Shown here: positions 44,185 through 52,140 of the stretch, one piece after another
How positions within the stretch are numbered: position 1 is the first letter of the stretch
Layout of the letters: each line of letters opens with the position of its first letter
Assembly (NCBI GenBank): GCA_963699215.1
Contig: OY969422.1
Span: 2,441,407 to 2,505,406, forward strand
Origin: VRUE01 sp963699215
GTDB lineage: Bacteria > Actinomycetota > Thermoleophilia > Solirubrobacterales > 70-9
Direction of reading: 5' to 3'
DNA length: 64,000 nt
Position numbers and translations under genes: made by a program
Notes under the pieces: model-generated
The model's database searches: none
Told to the model about the DNA's origin: nothing
Seen by the model: the letters and a program-made list of their open reading frames with translations, nothing else

Positions 44185-44203
44185 ATACCGCTACGGGGAT
44201 TCG
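44185..44203 (+). repeat. Left direct repeat of the mini-island (att-like)
   Basis: Identical over 19 bases to the 3' end of tRNA-Glu on the other side of the island. The tRNA remains intact at the far end, as expected for site-specific insertion into a tRNA 3' end. Confidence 0.78.
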
Positions 44204-44348
44204 TCCTTAGTGGAGAGATTCTCGCGCCCGTCGAATGTGCCGTCAATTTGGCTTCATAGGGCTGAAAACGAAGAGAGGCCCGAGTCCCAACGTAGCGCAG
44301 AGGCGACGTGAGGCGCCCCCGCGACACTTGATACGGTCAGGCCTGTTT

Positions 44349-44846
44349 ATGGCGCTCAGAAAGTCTCCAGAGGAAAAGGCACTGCAGCAGTCCCGGAAGG
44401 AAGAGGCTCAAAGAGTTGCCGCCGAGCAGCGGCGCCAAGCGAATCTCGAGCGAGAAAAACGTGCCTTCTTCAATTCCCCCGCCGGCCTAGCTCGCATCGC
44501 CTTCGATGAAGAGGACCATGTCTTCCAATGCGCCTTCGATGTGATGAGCCAGGAGGCGATCATCGTCGCGATGGTGGGCAGCAGGACGACCAAGAAGACC
44601 AGTGACCCCACCGCCATCCTCAACTCCGTTTGCCGTGAGGGCTGGGAGTTGATAACCGGCTCGTTTGTCTTCGTCGAGGAGGGGTCGCAGAGTCGCGACA
44701 AGTTCATGTCCTCAGGACAGAACGTCGCTGTTAAGGGGAGGACGATGGGGTACTACCTCTTCAAGCGATGCGAGGTAAATGCAGAGCCTCGTGTCAACCC
44801 GTGGGAACGGGAGAGTGTCCAGAGTGGTGTCGCCGACGTCGCCTGA
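44349..44846 (+). CDS. Protein of unknown function (DUF4177-like ending), island cargo
   Basis: 165 residues from the ATG giving MALRKSPEEKAL. A charged coiled-coil N-terminus (ALQQSRKEEAQRVAAEQRRQ) is followed by ARIAFDEEDHVFQCAFDV and a C-terminal CREGWELITGSFVFVEEG with a final YYLFKRC, similar to DUF4177 proteins. No signal peptide. It is within the tRNA-Glu island and may have a defence or maintenance role; unproven. Confidence 0.65.
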   Translation: MALRKSPEEKALQQSRKEEAQRVAAEQRRQANLEREKRAFFNSPAGLARIAFDEEDHVFQCAFDVMSQEAIIVAMVGSRTTKKTSDPTAILNSVCREGWELITGSFVFVEEGSQSRDKFMSSGQNVAVKGRTMGYYLFKRCEVNAEPRVNPWERESVQSGVADVA

Positions 44847-44886
44847 CGCGTGTGATCCCAGCCGTTGACCGGAAACGGAACGCTGG

Positions 44887-45102
44887 CTAAGGCGCCGCAT
44901 TTGGATCCGCCTCAAGCGTTGCGACATCAGAGAGAGACTTGGGTGGGTGGGCCAAGGCGTACTGCTCAATCGCGTCGATGACTTTGCGGAAATCCGAGAA
45001 CTCGTCTCCGGAGAGGCCTTGAGTGGTGACTAGCTTGATGTCGATGACGCCCTGCTGAACCTCGTAAACCTGCCGCAGCTGATTCGTCGGCTTGGTGGCC
45101 AT
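44887..45102 (-). CDS. 71-residue protein of unknown function, third gene of toxin operon
   Basis: MATKPTNQLRQVYEVQQG begins a small protein with a helical C-terminal part (SDFRKVIDAIEQYALAHPPK). Its ATG overlaps the VapC stop (ATGA), so it is coupled to the toxin. It resembles no antitoxin family I recognise. It may be an accessory of the toxin-antitoxin unit. Confidence 0.6.
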   Translation of the reverse strand: MATKPTNQLRQVYEVQQGVIDIKLVTTQGLSGDEFSDFRKVIDAIEQYALAHPPKSLSDVATLEADPNAAP

Positions 45103-45500
45103 CAGCCGATCGAGGGGCGGAGGTCTTTGACTTCGCAAGGAAGATCCTTGGCTCGGTCGACGATCTCTGGATCTCCGGTCATGAGCGCCGCCTCGTTCTC
45201 AGTTGCAAGAGCAATGGCGAAGCAGTCAGCCAGGGCGATGGGATGCTCTGCCTTGAGACTCGCAACGGCGCGCATTGCCGACACGCCAGGCAGATCCTCG
45301 CTGATTTGGGAACGCAGCTCGGAAATGGCTCGATCGGCCTCGCTGCTGCCGTGGTCGCGAGTCAAGCGATAGCTGACCTCGACCAAGTTGATCCAGCTCA
45401 TCACGGGCCGTTCGCGATCAAGCACCTCAGCGACGGCCGCGGCGGCGGGTTCGTCGCCATCCAACCAAGCCAGCACTGCCCACGAGTCGAGACAGACCAC
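45102..45500 (-). CDS. vapC: VapC-type PIN-domain toxin
   Basis: 132-residue ribonuclease. Acidic active-site residues are in place: CLDSWAVLAWLDG (first aspartate), NLVEVSYRL (glutamate), IALADCFAIALA (third aspartate) and LMTGDPEI (fourth). VapC toxins cleave tRNA or rRNA and are held by a VapB partner. It starts with GTG three bases after the antitoxin stop. Part of the mini-island. Confidence 0.9.
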   Translation of the reverse strand: MVCLDSWAVLAWLDGDEPAAAAVAEVLDRERPVMSWINLVEVSYRLTRDHGSSEADRAISELRSQISEDLPGVSAMRAVASLKAEHPIALADCFAIALATENEAALMTGDPEIVDRAKDLPCEVKDLRPSIG

Positions 45501-45503
45501 GCG

Positions 45504-45719
45504 TTACGGCCGCTCGCTGCGGCGATCCTCCACCAGCCGCGCCGCCATCCCGCTGCCAGAGAACCTTCCTTGCAACGTCGAGCGTCGATCTGCTCGCCGC
45601 ACCACGATGCCGTCATCCACCGGCTCGAACGAAACGTCAGCGCCAGGTCCAAGCCCGGCTTGCTCGCGAAGATCCTTCGGGATAACGACCTGCCCCTTGG
45701 CACCCATTCGCTGAGTCAT
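45504..45719 (-). CDS. vapB: AbrB-type antitoxin (VapB)
   Basis: 71 residues. The swapped-hairpin DNA-binding region is MGAKGQVVIPKDLREQAGLG, with DGIVVRRADRR after it; the rest would bind the toxin. First gene of the three-gene operon. The promoter -10 lies eight bases from the ATG, so the message is nearly leaderless. Confidence 0.88.
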   Translation of the reverse strand: MTQRMGAKGQVVIPKDLREQAGLGPGADVSFEPVDDGIVVRRADRRSTLQGRFSGSGMAARLVEDRRSERP

Positions 45720-45727
45720 ACTTGCCG

Positions 45728-45743
45728 AGTATAACGCACGTTA
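45728..45743 (-). promoter_or_regulatory. VapB promoter -10 and operator palindrome
   Basis: On the minus strand the -10 is TATACT (45728-45733). It is overlapped by the palindrome TAACGTGCGTTA (45732-45743), a good candidate for self-repression by the VapBC complex. A weak -35 (TTGAGC-like) lies near 45750. Confidence 0.55.
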
Positions 45744-45786
45744 CAAAGGCTCAAAGGACTTCTCAGAGACTTCTCCACTAAGGCCA

Positions 45787-45859
45787 TACCGCTACGGGGA
45801 TTCGAACCCCGGTTTCCGGACTGAGAATCCGGCGTCCTAGTCCCCTAGACGATAGCGGC
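45787..45859 (-). tRNA. tRNA-Glu (anticodon CTC)
   Basis: 73 bases; acceptor GCCGCTA/TAGCGGT with one G-U pair, anticodon loop TTCTCAG, T stem CGGGG/CCCCG-type pairing around TTCGAAT. Its last 18 bases plus one form the direct repeat of the island; the gene remains complete after insertion. Confidence 0.92.
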
Positions 45860-46001
45860 GCGCGAGCGACATTCTAGCGGGAGCGGACGGCAGCGTTGTC
45901 TGCCCAACTCTGTCCGGTGGCGAGATCAGATTACGAACGTATGTTCGATACTGCCCCAGGTCATCGCTGTGGCTCGCTACCCGGTAAATTGGCTACGCCA
46001 C

Positions 46002-46085
46002 GCGGCTGTGGTGGAACTGGCAGACACGATACGTTCAGGTCGTATTGCTCGAAAGGGCGTGGAGGTTCGAATCCTCTCAGCCGCA
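46002..46085 (+). tRNA. tRNA-Leu (anticodon CAG)
   Basis: 84 bases with a long variable arm; acceptor GCGGCTG/CAGCCGC, anticodon loop TTCAGGT between ATACG and CGTAT, T loop TTCGAAT. Confidence 0.93.
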
Positions 46086-46125
46086 TGACAGCAGCACTTC
46101 GATGCGGTTCGATCTACGCCTCGCG

Positions 46126-47049
46126 CTAGGCCGACGTGGCCAGGCTCGAGGAGCTTGTCGGGGCGAAGCGCTGAGCGGTGGCGTCGATCTCCTCGACGAA
46201 GTCGGGCCAGAGCGCCGGGGGCAGGTCGTGGCCCATGCCCTCGAAGATACGCAGGTGACAGTCGCGGATCGCGCGGGCGGTGGCGCGGCCGCCCAAGGGA
46301 CGGATCAGCGGGTCGCTGCCTCCGTGCAGGACGGTCGCCGGCAGCCGCAGCCTTTCCAGCGCCGCGGTGCGGTCGCCGGAGGCGGTGATCGCGTGCAGCT
46401 GGCGGGCGATGCCAGCGCGGTTGTGGGAGCGGTCGTAGGAGGCGGCGGCCAGCTCGCGGAAGCGCGCCTCGTCCATCGGGTAGGCGGGTGAGCCGATGGT
46501 CTTGAAGGTCTTCACCGTCCGGTCGATGGCCGCCTCGCGGCCGGCACCGGGACGGGCGAACAGCGTCCCGAACGCCTTCCAGGTGGGTAGTCCGAGCCAG
46601 CGGTTGCCGGTGGTCGACATCATCGAGACCAGCGAGCGCACGCGCTCGGGGTGGCGAATCGCCGTCGTCTGGGCGATCATCCCGCCCATCGAGGCCCCGA
46701 CCAGGTGCGCCGACTCGATCCCGAGGTGGTCCATCAGCCCGGTCGTGTCCGCGGCCATGTCGCGCAGCAGGTAGGGAGCCGTGCGGCGGCGCCCGAGCAG
46801 CATGTCGGTCCGCTTCGGCACGCCGGCCGACTCGATCTTGGTCGAGCGGCCGATGTCGCGGTTGTCGAAGCGGACGACGCGGAAGCCGCGCTCTGCCAGC
46901 AACGCGCAGAACCCCTCGTCCCAGGCGAGCATCTGCGTCGCCAGCCCCATGATCAGCAGCAGCGGCTCTCCGTCCGGATCGCCGATCTCCTGGTAGGCGA
47001 TCTCGATCCCGTTGACGGGTGCCAGGCGCTCTTCGCTGAGTCCGCTCAT
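46126..47049 (-). CDS. Alpha/beta-hydrolase
   Basis: 307 residues. The nucleophile elbow is GASMGGM, preceded by LLLIMGLATQMLAWDEGFC (oxyanion region) and FDNRDIGRSTK; the catalytic histidine lies in GMGHDLPPALW. The sequence resembles esterases of the aclacinomycin methylesterase type. The ATG MSGLSEERL is preferred to a start 21 bases upstream. Confidence 0.85.
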   Translation of the reverse strand: MSGLSEERLAPVNGIEIAYQEIGDPDGEPLLLIMGLATQMLAWDEGFCALLAERGFRVVRFDNRDIGRSTKIESAGVPKRTDMLLGRRRTAPYLLRDMAADTTGLMDHLGIESAHLVGASMGGMIAQTTAIRHPERVRSLVSMMSTTGNRWLGLPTWKAFGTLFARPGAGREAAIDRTVKTFKTIGSPAYPMDEARFRELAAASYDRSHNRAGIARQLHAITASGDRTAALERLRLPATVLHGGSDPLIRPLGGRATARAIRDCHLRIFEGMGHDLPPALWPDFVEEIDATAQRFAPTSSSSLATSA

Positions 47050-47086
47050 CCGGGCAGCATAATCCGGCAAGCTAAGTTTGCCTCCG

Positions 47087-48193
47087 ATGCGGACCGCGAT
47101 CGTCTCCGACCTTCACCTCGGCAGCGCCTTCGGCGAGGACCTTCTGCGCGACGAGGGAATCCGCCGCGTCCTCCTCGACGAGCTCGGCTCGGCCGACCGG
47201 CTGGTCCTGCTCGGCGACGTGCTCGAGCTGCGCGAACTGCAGCTCGCAACGGTGCTGGAGAGCGCCCGTCCGTTCTTCGAGGAGCTGGGCGAGGCGATGG
47301 CCGGTCGCCCCGTGGTGCTGGTTCCCGGCAACCACGACCACCGGCTCGTCGAGCCGCTGCTCGAGCGCTGGGCGCTGGAGGGGAAGCCGCTCGACCCCGA
47401 GCAGCGTGCCGCGCCCACCGGCGAAGCGGCGACGCGGATCGCCAACTCGCTCGGCGATGCCGAGCTGGAGATCGCCTACCCGGGGATCTGGCTGCGCGAC
47501 GACGTCTACGCGACCCACGGCCACTACATGGACTGCCACATGAGCCTCCCCCGCCTCGAGTGCATCGCCGCGGCAGTCGCGATGCGGACGCTGGGGCCAC
47601 TGCCCGAGCATCCCGGGCCGGCCGATTACGAGCGGGTCCTGCGCCCCGTCTACGACCTCAGCTTCGGCCTCGCCCAGGGCGGCGTCGCCCGCCGCGCCAC
47701 CCGGCCCTCCGAGCGCGCCTGGCGGACGATCTCCAGCCACAACGGGCACGGCAGCCGAGCCCGCCGCGCCGCTCTGCGAGTGGCGATCGGCGCCGGCATC
47801 CCGGCCGGCATATGGGGCGTCAACCGGCTCCTCCGCGCCGACTTCGAGGCCAACTTCTCTACCGGCGCGATCTTCCGGTCCGGCGTCGTCGCAGCAACCG
47901 AGATGACCCGCCAGCTCGGCATCCAGGCCACTCATGTGATCACCGGCCACACGCACCGGGGCGGACCGTGGCAGGAGGAAGAGGACTGGCCGCTGCCGAG
48001 CGGTGGGTGCCTCCACAACACGGGCAGCTGGGTCTTCGCCTCCGCCTTCCACCATCCCGGCACGCCCCCCGGCCCCTACTGGCCCGGCACGGTCACCTGG
48101 CTGGAGGACAGCGGCCCTCCGCGCCGCACCCGGCTGCTGATCGAGCGCTCCCGCGACGAGCTCCGCGCCACGGTCGCCCGCTTCGCCATCTAG
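47087..48193 (+). CDS. Calcineurin-like metallophosphatase
   Basis: 368 residues. Metal ligands follow the family order: SDLHLGS (Asp, His), LLGDVLE (Asp), PGNHDHR (Asn, His), THGHYM and ITGHTHRG (His pair). A hydrophobic insert near ALRVAIGAGIPAGIWGV lies in the middle. The substrate may be a nucleotide or lipid phosphate; not assignable. ATG is chosen over a TTG nine bases upstream. Confidence 0.88.
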   Translation: MRTAIVSDLHLGSAFGEDLLRDEGIRRVLLDELGSADRLVLLGDVLELRELQLATVLESARPFFEELGEAMAGRPVVLVPGNHDHRLVEPLLERWALEGKPLDPEQRAAPTGEAATRIANSLGDAELEIAYPGIWLRDDVYATHGHYMDCHMSLPRLECIAAAVAMRTLGPLPEHPGPADYERVLRPVYDLSFGLAQGGVARRATRPSERAWRTISSHNGHGSRARRAALRVAIGAGIPAGIWGVNRLLRADFEANFSTGAIFRSGVVAATEMTRQLGIQATHVITGHTHRGGPWQEEEDWPLPSGGCLHNTGSWVFASAFHHPGTPPGPYWPGTVTWLEDSGPPRRTRLLIERSRDELRATVARFAI

Positions 48194-48211
48194 CCGGGCG
48201 TCAGGCTCGAC

Positions 48212-49087
48212 TCAAAGCCACTCGGCAATGATCCGGCCGATCTCCTCGCCGGCGTCCTCCTGCAGGAAGTGGCCGGCGTTCTCGATCGCCCGCGGCGGCG
48301 GGAAGTCGAGTTGCGATGAGACCCGCTCGCCGACCGAGAAAGGCAGGATCGGGTCGGAGTCCGCCCAGAGGACCAGCGTCGGGCGGTCGTCGACCCGCAG
48401 TGCGTCCGCCACCCGTTTGCCCTCGACGGCTCCGGGCGCGTCGGGCTCGGTCGGCAGGATCAGGGGGAAGGCGCGGGCGCCCGCCTTCGACTCCGGATCC
48501 GGATAGGGGGCCTCGTAGGCGGCGATCACCTCGTCGCCCGGATCGTTCTTGCAGCCGCCCCGCACCAGCATCCCAACCGGGATGTCGGCGTTGTCGCGGA
48601 CGAAGTCGCGGAATTTGAGCCAGGTCTCGCTCATCTGTTGGTGGCCGGTGAACGGCCCGGTCTCCATGATCACCAGGCGCGAGAAGCGGTCCGGGTGCTC
48701 GACCGCGAGCCGCAGCCCGATCGGGCCGCCCCAGTCGTGGACGACCGCGGTGGCGTCGCGCACGTCGAGCTCCTCGAGCAGGCGCGACATCAGCTCGACG
48801 TGGCGGTCGTAGGTGTACCAGCCGACGTCGGTGGGCTTGTCGGAGCGACCGAAGCCGGCGTAGTCGGGGGCGATGCAGCGGTAGCCCGCGTCGCGCACCG
48901 GCGGGATCACCTTGCGCCAGAGGAACGACCAGGTCGGCTCGCCGTGGAAGAAGACGACCGGCTTCCCTTCGCCCTCGTCCAGGTAGGCGAGCCGAATCCC
49001 GTCGATCTCGCGGTAGCTCGACTCGAAGGGAAAGTCGGGTAGTCCCTGCAGCCTCTCCTCCGGCGCTCTCACCGCGTCGACGCTCAC
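48212..49087 (-). CDS. Haloalkane dehalogenase-like alpha/beta-hydrolase
   Basis: 291 residues. VVFFHGEPTWSFLWRKV contains the HGEP oxyanion segment, and the nucleophile is the aspartate in AVVHDWGGPIGL, as in haloalkane dehalogenases and fluoroacetate dehalogenases. A catalytic histidine is in IENAGHFLQED. The nucleophile aspartate and preceding tryptophan indicate a dehalogenase, or an epoxide hydrolase relative. Confidence 0.85.
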   Translation of the reverse strand: MSVDAVRAPEERLQGLPDFPFESSYREIDGIRLAYLDEGEGKPVVFFHGEPTWSFLWRKVIPPVRDAGYRCIAPDYAGFGRSDKPTDVGWYTYDRHVELMSRLLEELDVRDATAVVHDWGGPIGLRLAVEHPDRFSRLVIMETGPFTGHQQMSETWLKFRDFVRDNADIPVGMLVRGGCKNDPGDEVIAAYEAPYPDPESKAGARAFPLILPTEPDAPGAVEGKRVADALRVDDRPTLVLWADSDPILPFSVGERVSSQLDFPPPRAIENAGHFLQEDAGEEIGRIIAEWL

Positions 49088-49094
49088 GGGACGA

Positions 49095-49988
49095 TCATGG
49101 CAGCTGCCGCAGGAAGCTGCCTACCTCGGGCCCGAAGTAGGGCGAGAAGAGCTGGGTCGGGCGCCCCTGGTAGCTGTAGCTGGTGACGCCGCCGACGTAT
49201 TCGCCGTCGAAGAGCCAGGCGCCGCCGCTGGCACCGGCAGCCATGTCGCAGGAGGCGGGCATCGTCGGTGGGCCGCCGAAGCCACTGGTCAGCCGATCGA
49301 AGCCGAGGCCGTGGGCCCGGCAACTGCGCAATTCCTCTCCCCCGGCCCGCGCCGCGGGGTAGCCGAAGATCTGAAACGCGGCGAAGCGCGACTTGGAGGT
49401 CGCGTAGCCGCGCGCGCCGACGACGTCGGCGAGCGCGCCCAGCTCGGTCGGCCTCACCCGCAGCGCCGCGACGTCGAAGTCGGGGTTTTCGCTGCGCCGC
49501 CACTGCGGCATCACGAAGACCGCCTCGACCTTGAAGGTCCCGAACGGGCGCACACCGTGGTCGTAGGCAGGGACGAAAGCGAGCCGCCGGCCGGCGGTCC
49601 CGCTCTCGATTACGCAGTGACCGGCGGTGAGCACGATCGAGCGGCTGGGCGTGTTCAGCGCGGTCCCCGAGCAGGAATACGCCCCTTCCTCCGGGTCGAC
49701 TCCGAGGATCTTGCCGTTGGTGCGCGTCCCGTCCGCACTCGCGTTGAGCACACGCGCGCTGCTCGCACCGGCGCCCGCAGCACGCCTGAAGCGCGGCGCG
49801 GGAGCGCGACCGGGCACACGCAGCGACGCATCGGCGGTCGACGAGGCCCTCAGCTCGTGAACGAACGGCGGCGTGGATGCGGCGTTCGCGCTCGTCGAAA
49901 GCAACACCACGCTGGCGCAGGTCGCCCCTAAGACCCCCAACACCGTTGGTCCAAAATGTCGCACCAACATTCTCACGGCACGACTCAT
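49095..49988 (-). CDS. Secreted trypsin-like serine protease, paralog
   Basis: 297 residues with a signal peptide (VLGVLGATCASVVLLSTSAN). Triad: histidine in VLTAGHCVIE, aspartate in NPDFDVAALRV, serine in AAGASGGAWLF. YSCSGTALNTPSRSIVLTAG is nearly superimposable on the protease at 27961-28893, as is the closing TQLFSPYFGPEV. The N-terminal pro-region differs. The eight-base gap to the dehalogenase gene suggests shared transcription. Confidence 0.86.
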   Translation of the reverse strand: MSRAVRMLVRHFGPTVLGVLGATCASVVLLSTSANAASTPPFVHELRASSTADASLRVPGRAPAPRFRRAAGAGASSARVLNASADGTRTNGKILGVDPEEGAYSCSGTALNTPSRSIVLTAGHCVIESGTAGRRLAFVPAYDHGVRPFGTFKVEAVFVMPQWRRSENPDFDVAALRVRPTELGALADVVGARGYATSKSRFAAFQIFGYPAARAGGEELRSCRAHGLGFDRLTSGFGGPPTMPASCDMAAGASGGAWLFDGEYVGGVTSYSYQGRPTQLFSPYFGPEVGSFLRQLP

Positions 49989-50125
49989 CGGCGCGAGATG
50001 GTTGCAGATGAAGGGCTGGTCGAAGACAATCGCACCATCGCAGTCACCGCAGGAAACACGACGAAAACAGCGAAGTTCCTGCGGCAGTCACTCGTCCTCC
50101 TCCTCGAGTTACGAAAGGGTTGCTA

Positions 50126-50512
50126 ATGAACGAAGACAGCCTGATCAGTGGGTGGTGGGTCTTCGCCGGCGTGCTGCTCCTGGTCGCCGGCGTGCTCAAC
50201 ATCGTCTACGGCATCGCCGCGATCGGCGATTCGAAGTTCTTCACCGAGAATGCCACCTACATCATCAGCGGGCTGAACACCTGGGGATGGATCACCCTGA
50301 TCCTCGGCGTGCTCGAGCTGGTGGCGGCGTTCTCGCTCTTCTCCGGGGGCGAATTCGGCCGCTGGTTCGGCATCTTCATCGCCTCGCTCAACGCGATCGG
50401 CGCGCTGCTGTCGATCCCCGCCTACCCGTTCTGGTCGCTGGCGATCTTCGCCCTCGCGATCATCATCATCTACAAGCTGGCCGAGGGCCCGGAAGGCAAC
50501 CCGGTCTCCTAG
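50126..50512 (+). CDS. DUF7144-type four-helix membrane protein
   Basis: 128 residues and four membrane helices: WWVFAGVLLLVAGVLNIVYG, GWITLILGVLELVAAFSLFS, WFGIFIASLNAIGALLSIP and FWSLAIFALAIIIIYKLA. This layout with an ISG(L)W start is common in actinobacteria. An ATG with AAAGGG upstream is preferred over a TTG two codons before. The 137 bases upstream hold no other feature. Confidence 0.82.
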   Translation: MNEDSLISGWWVFAGVLLLVAGVLNIVYGIAAIGDSKFFTENATYIISGLNTWGWITLILGVLELVAAFSLFSGGEFGRWFGIFIASLNAIGALLSIPAYPFWSLAIFALAIIIIYKLAEGPEGNPVS

Positions 50513-50524
50513 CCCCGCCAGGGG

Positions 50525-51613
50525 TCAGCCGCGCAGCGGCGATCCCGATACCTGCTGTGGACGAAGGCCCCGGGCTCCCGGGGCCTTCGTCGTCTCTGCG
50601 GCACCCGCCGCGAGCGACTCGGCCGAGTCGAGCCTCGACCACGGCGCCGCTGCCCGCTCACGGTCCTCGTAGAGGACGTCGGCGCCGGCGAGGCGGTCCT
50701 GCCAGCCGCGGCGGCGCTCGTCGAAGAGGATTCCGAGGAAGCCGAGGCCGAAGGGGATCGCGGCAAGGAACAGGCCGACCAGGCGCCGCAACGACTTGCG
50801 CGCCGGCAAGCCGTGCCCGGCGACGCCGAGCCTGATGCCGAAGAAGCGCATGCCCGGCGTCTGACCGGCGAGCGACCAGAAGACGACGAAGTAGAGCCCG
50901 GCCAGCCCGACCCAGGCGGCGCTGCCGAGCGCCAGCGCGAGGCCCGAGACGCCGTTGTCGGTGCCGGAGAAGAAGGAGCCAATCAGCGCCAGGATCGCGG
51001 CCAGGCCGGAGAAGGCGAGGTTGACGATCAGCAGGTCGAGGCCGAAGGCGAGGACGCGGGTCAGCGCCCCGGCCCGCTCGGTCGGCTCGCTGCGGGGCTT
51101 GCGGAAGGCGATGCGCCGCGCGACGCGCTCGATCGCACTGTCGAGGCGCCGGGTCGTGTCGCCAATCGTGTGGCCGATGTCCTCGACGAAACCAACGCTC
51201 TGGGCGCTGATCGCGGCGCGCAGCTCCGGCGCCTCGGCGATCCGCTCGACCAGCCGCTGGGCCTCCTCGCTGGCGAGCAACCGGCGCCACACCTCGTCGA
51301 CCATCTCGCTGTCGAGCGCCTCGATCAGTGCTTGTTTCACTGCATCGCTCTCGAGCGCGCCGCGGGCCGCCTCCTCGACCAACGGCCCCTGCAGCACTCG
51401 CACGAGGGCGCGCTCGACCGCATCGCTTTCGACCGCGGCGACCATCGCCTCCTCGGCGGCGGCCTCGACAGCCCGGTCGATCCCAGTCGCCTTGCCGACG
51501 CTACGCGCTCCGCGAACGCCGGCCCCGAGCAACCGCACCGAGAGCGGCAGCGGCCTCCCGGCGGGTCCCTCCCCGGCTGGAGAATCCTGCTCTGGAGCGG
51601 GCTCGTCGGCCAT
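50525..51613 (-). CDS. RDD-family membrane protein
   Basis: 362 residues. A helical, charged N-terminal domain (about 25-165) contains repeats such as ESDAVERALVRVLQG and ESDAVKQALIEALDSE. The RDD domain follows, with RVLAFGLDLLIVNLAFSG, SLAGQTPGMRFFGIRLG, RRLVGLFLAAIPFGLGFL and GWQDRLAGADVLYED. RDD proteins transport small solutes or ions. The last 35 codons overlap the terminator hairpin. Confidence 0.86.
   Translation of the reverse strand: MADEPAPEQDSPAGEGPAGRPLPLSVRLLGAGVRGARSVGKATGIDRAVEAAAEEAMVAAVESDAVERALVRVLQGPLVEEAARGALESDAVKQALIEALDSEMVDEVWRRLLASEEAQRLVERIAEAPELRAAISAQSVGFVEDIGHTIGDTTRRLDSAIERVARRIAFRKPRSEPTERAGALTRVLAFGLDLLIVNLAFSGLAAILALIGSFFSGTDNGVSGLALALGSAAWVGLAGLYFVVFWSLAGQTPGMRFFGIRLGVAGHGLPARKSLRRLVGLFLAAIPFGLGFLGILFDERRRGWQDRLAGADVLYEDRERAAAPWSRLDSAESLAAGAAETTKAPGARGLRPQQVSGSPLRG
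50561..50590. terminator. Bidirectional terminator hairpin
   Basis: A perfect 13-bp stem with a four-base loop (50561-50573 with 50578-50590) between the convergent DUF7144 and RDD genes. On the plus strand, TTCGTCGTCT follows, without a proper T-run; it lies within the 3' end of the RDD gene. Confidence 0.6.
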
Positions 51614-51650
51614 CTCGGCGAGTATACGTCCGGTCCGCCGTGCGGTCGGG

Positions 51651-52133
51651 CTACCGGTGACCCGTGGCGAGCCGCCCGAGCAAACGCTCGACGAGGGGGA
51701 GCTGCGCCGACAGGATCTTGTCCCGGGCGCGCTCCGGGTCGAGCCACTCGGCCCGGTCGACCTCTGGGAACCGCCGCCGCGCGCCGGAGCGCGGCGGCCA
51801 CTCCAGCTCGAAGCTGTTGCTGTCCAGCGCGGCCGGGTCGAACTCGCCCTCGGCGGCCCAGGCGTGGACGACCTTGCCTCCCTTCTGCTTGACCGAGCCG
51901 AGCTCGTCCAGGTCGCCCGGACCGAGGGATGGCGCGGCCGGCCCAAGCTCCTCGCTCAGCTCGCGCAGCGCACAGCGCAGCGGGTCCTCCCCTTCGTCGA
52001 GCTCACCCTTCGGGATCGTCCAGGCCCCCAGGTCTTTCCTCGCCCAGTAAGGCCCCCCCGGGTGGACGAGGAGCAGCTCGGGGTCCGCGCCATTGCGGAA
52101 GAGGAGGATCCCGGCGCTCTCCTTCGCCGCCAC
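51651..52133 (-). CDS. NUDIX hydrolase
   Basis: 160 residues. The Nudix box reads GELDEGEDPLRCALRELSEE followed by LG, with the catalytic glutamates in place. SAGILLFRNGADPELLLVHPGG opens the fold. Similar proteins hydrolyse nucleoside diphosphate derivatives such as bis(5'-nucleosyl) polyphosphates. GTG start. Tightly followed by the RDD gene on the same strand. Confidence 0.9.
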   Translation of the reverse strand: MAAKESAGILLFRNGADPELLLVHPGGPYWARKDLGAWTIPKGELDEGEDPLRCALRELSEELGPAAPSLGPGDLDELGSVKQKGGKVVHAWAAEGEFDPAALDSNSFELEWPPRSGARRRFPEVDRAEWLDPERARDKILSAQLPLVERLLGRLATGHR

Positions 52134-52140
52134 GGCGTCC

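Larger units (their letters stand above)
44185..45804. mobile_element. Mini-island inserted at the 3' end of tRNA-Glu
   Basis: A 19-bp direct repeat, ATACCGCTACGGGGATTCG, occurs at 44185-44203 and at 45786-45804, where it is the 3' end of tRNA-Glu. Just inside, the 12-mer CCTTAGTGGAGA (44205-44216) and its exact reverse complement (45772-45783) mark the ends. Between them are four genes: an unknown, a second unknown and a VapBC-type pair. No integrase or transposase is encoded. The element is about 1.6 kb and less GC-rich than its surroundings. Confidence 0.75.

Noticed and set aside
44185..45804. An insertion sequence with terminal inverted repeats
   Set aside because: No transposase frame is present and the 19-bp direct repeat is a tRNA end, which fits integrase-type insertion better than transposition.
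50561..50590. Canonical intrinsic terminators with U-tracts
   Set aside because: Several strong stems lie between convergent genes, but none is followed by a real T-run. They are reported as hairpin terminators with reduced confidence.
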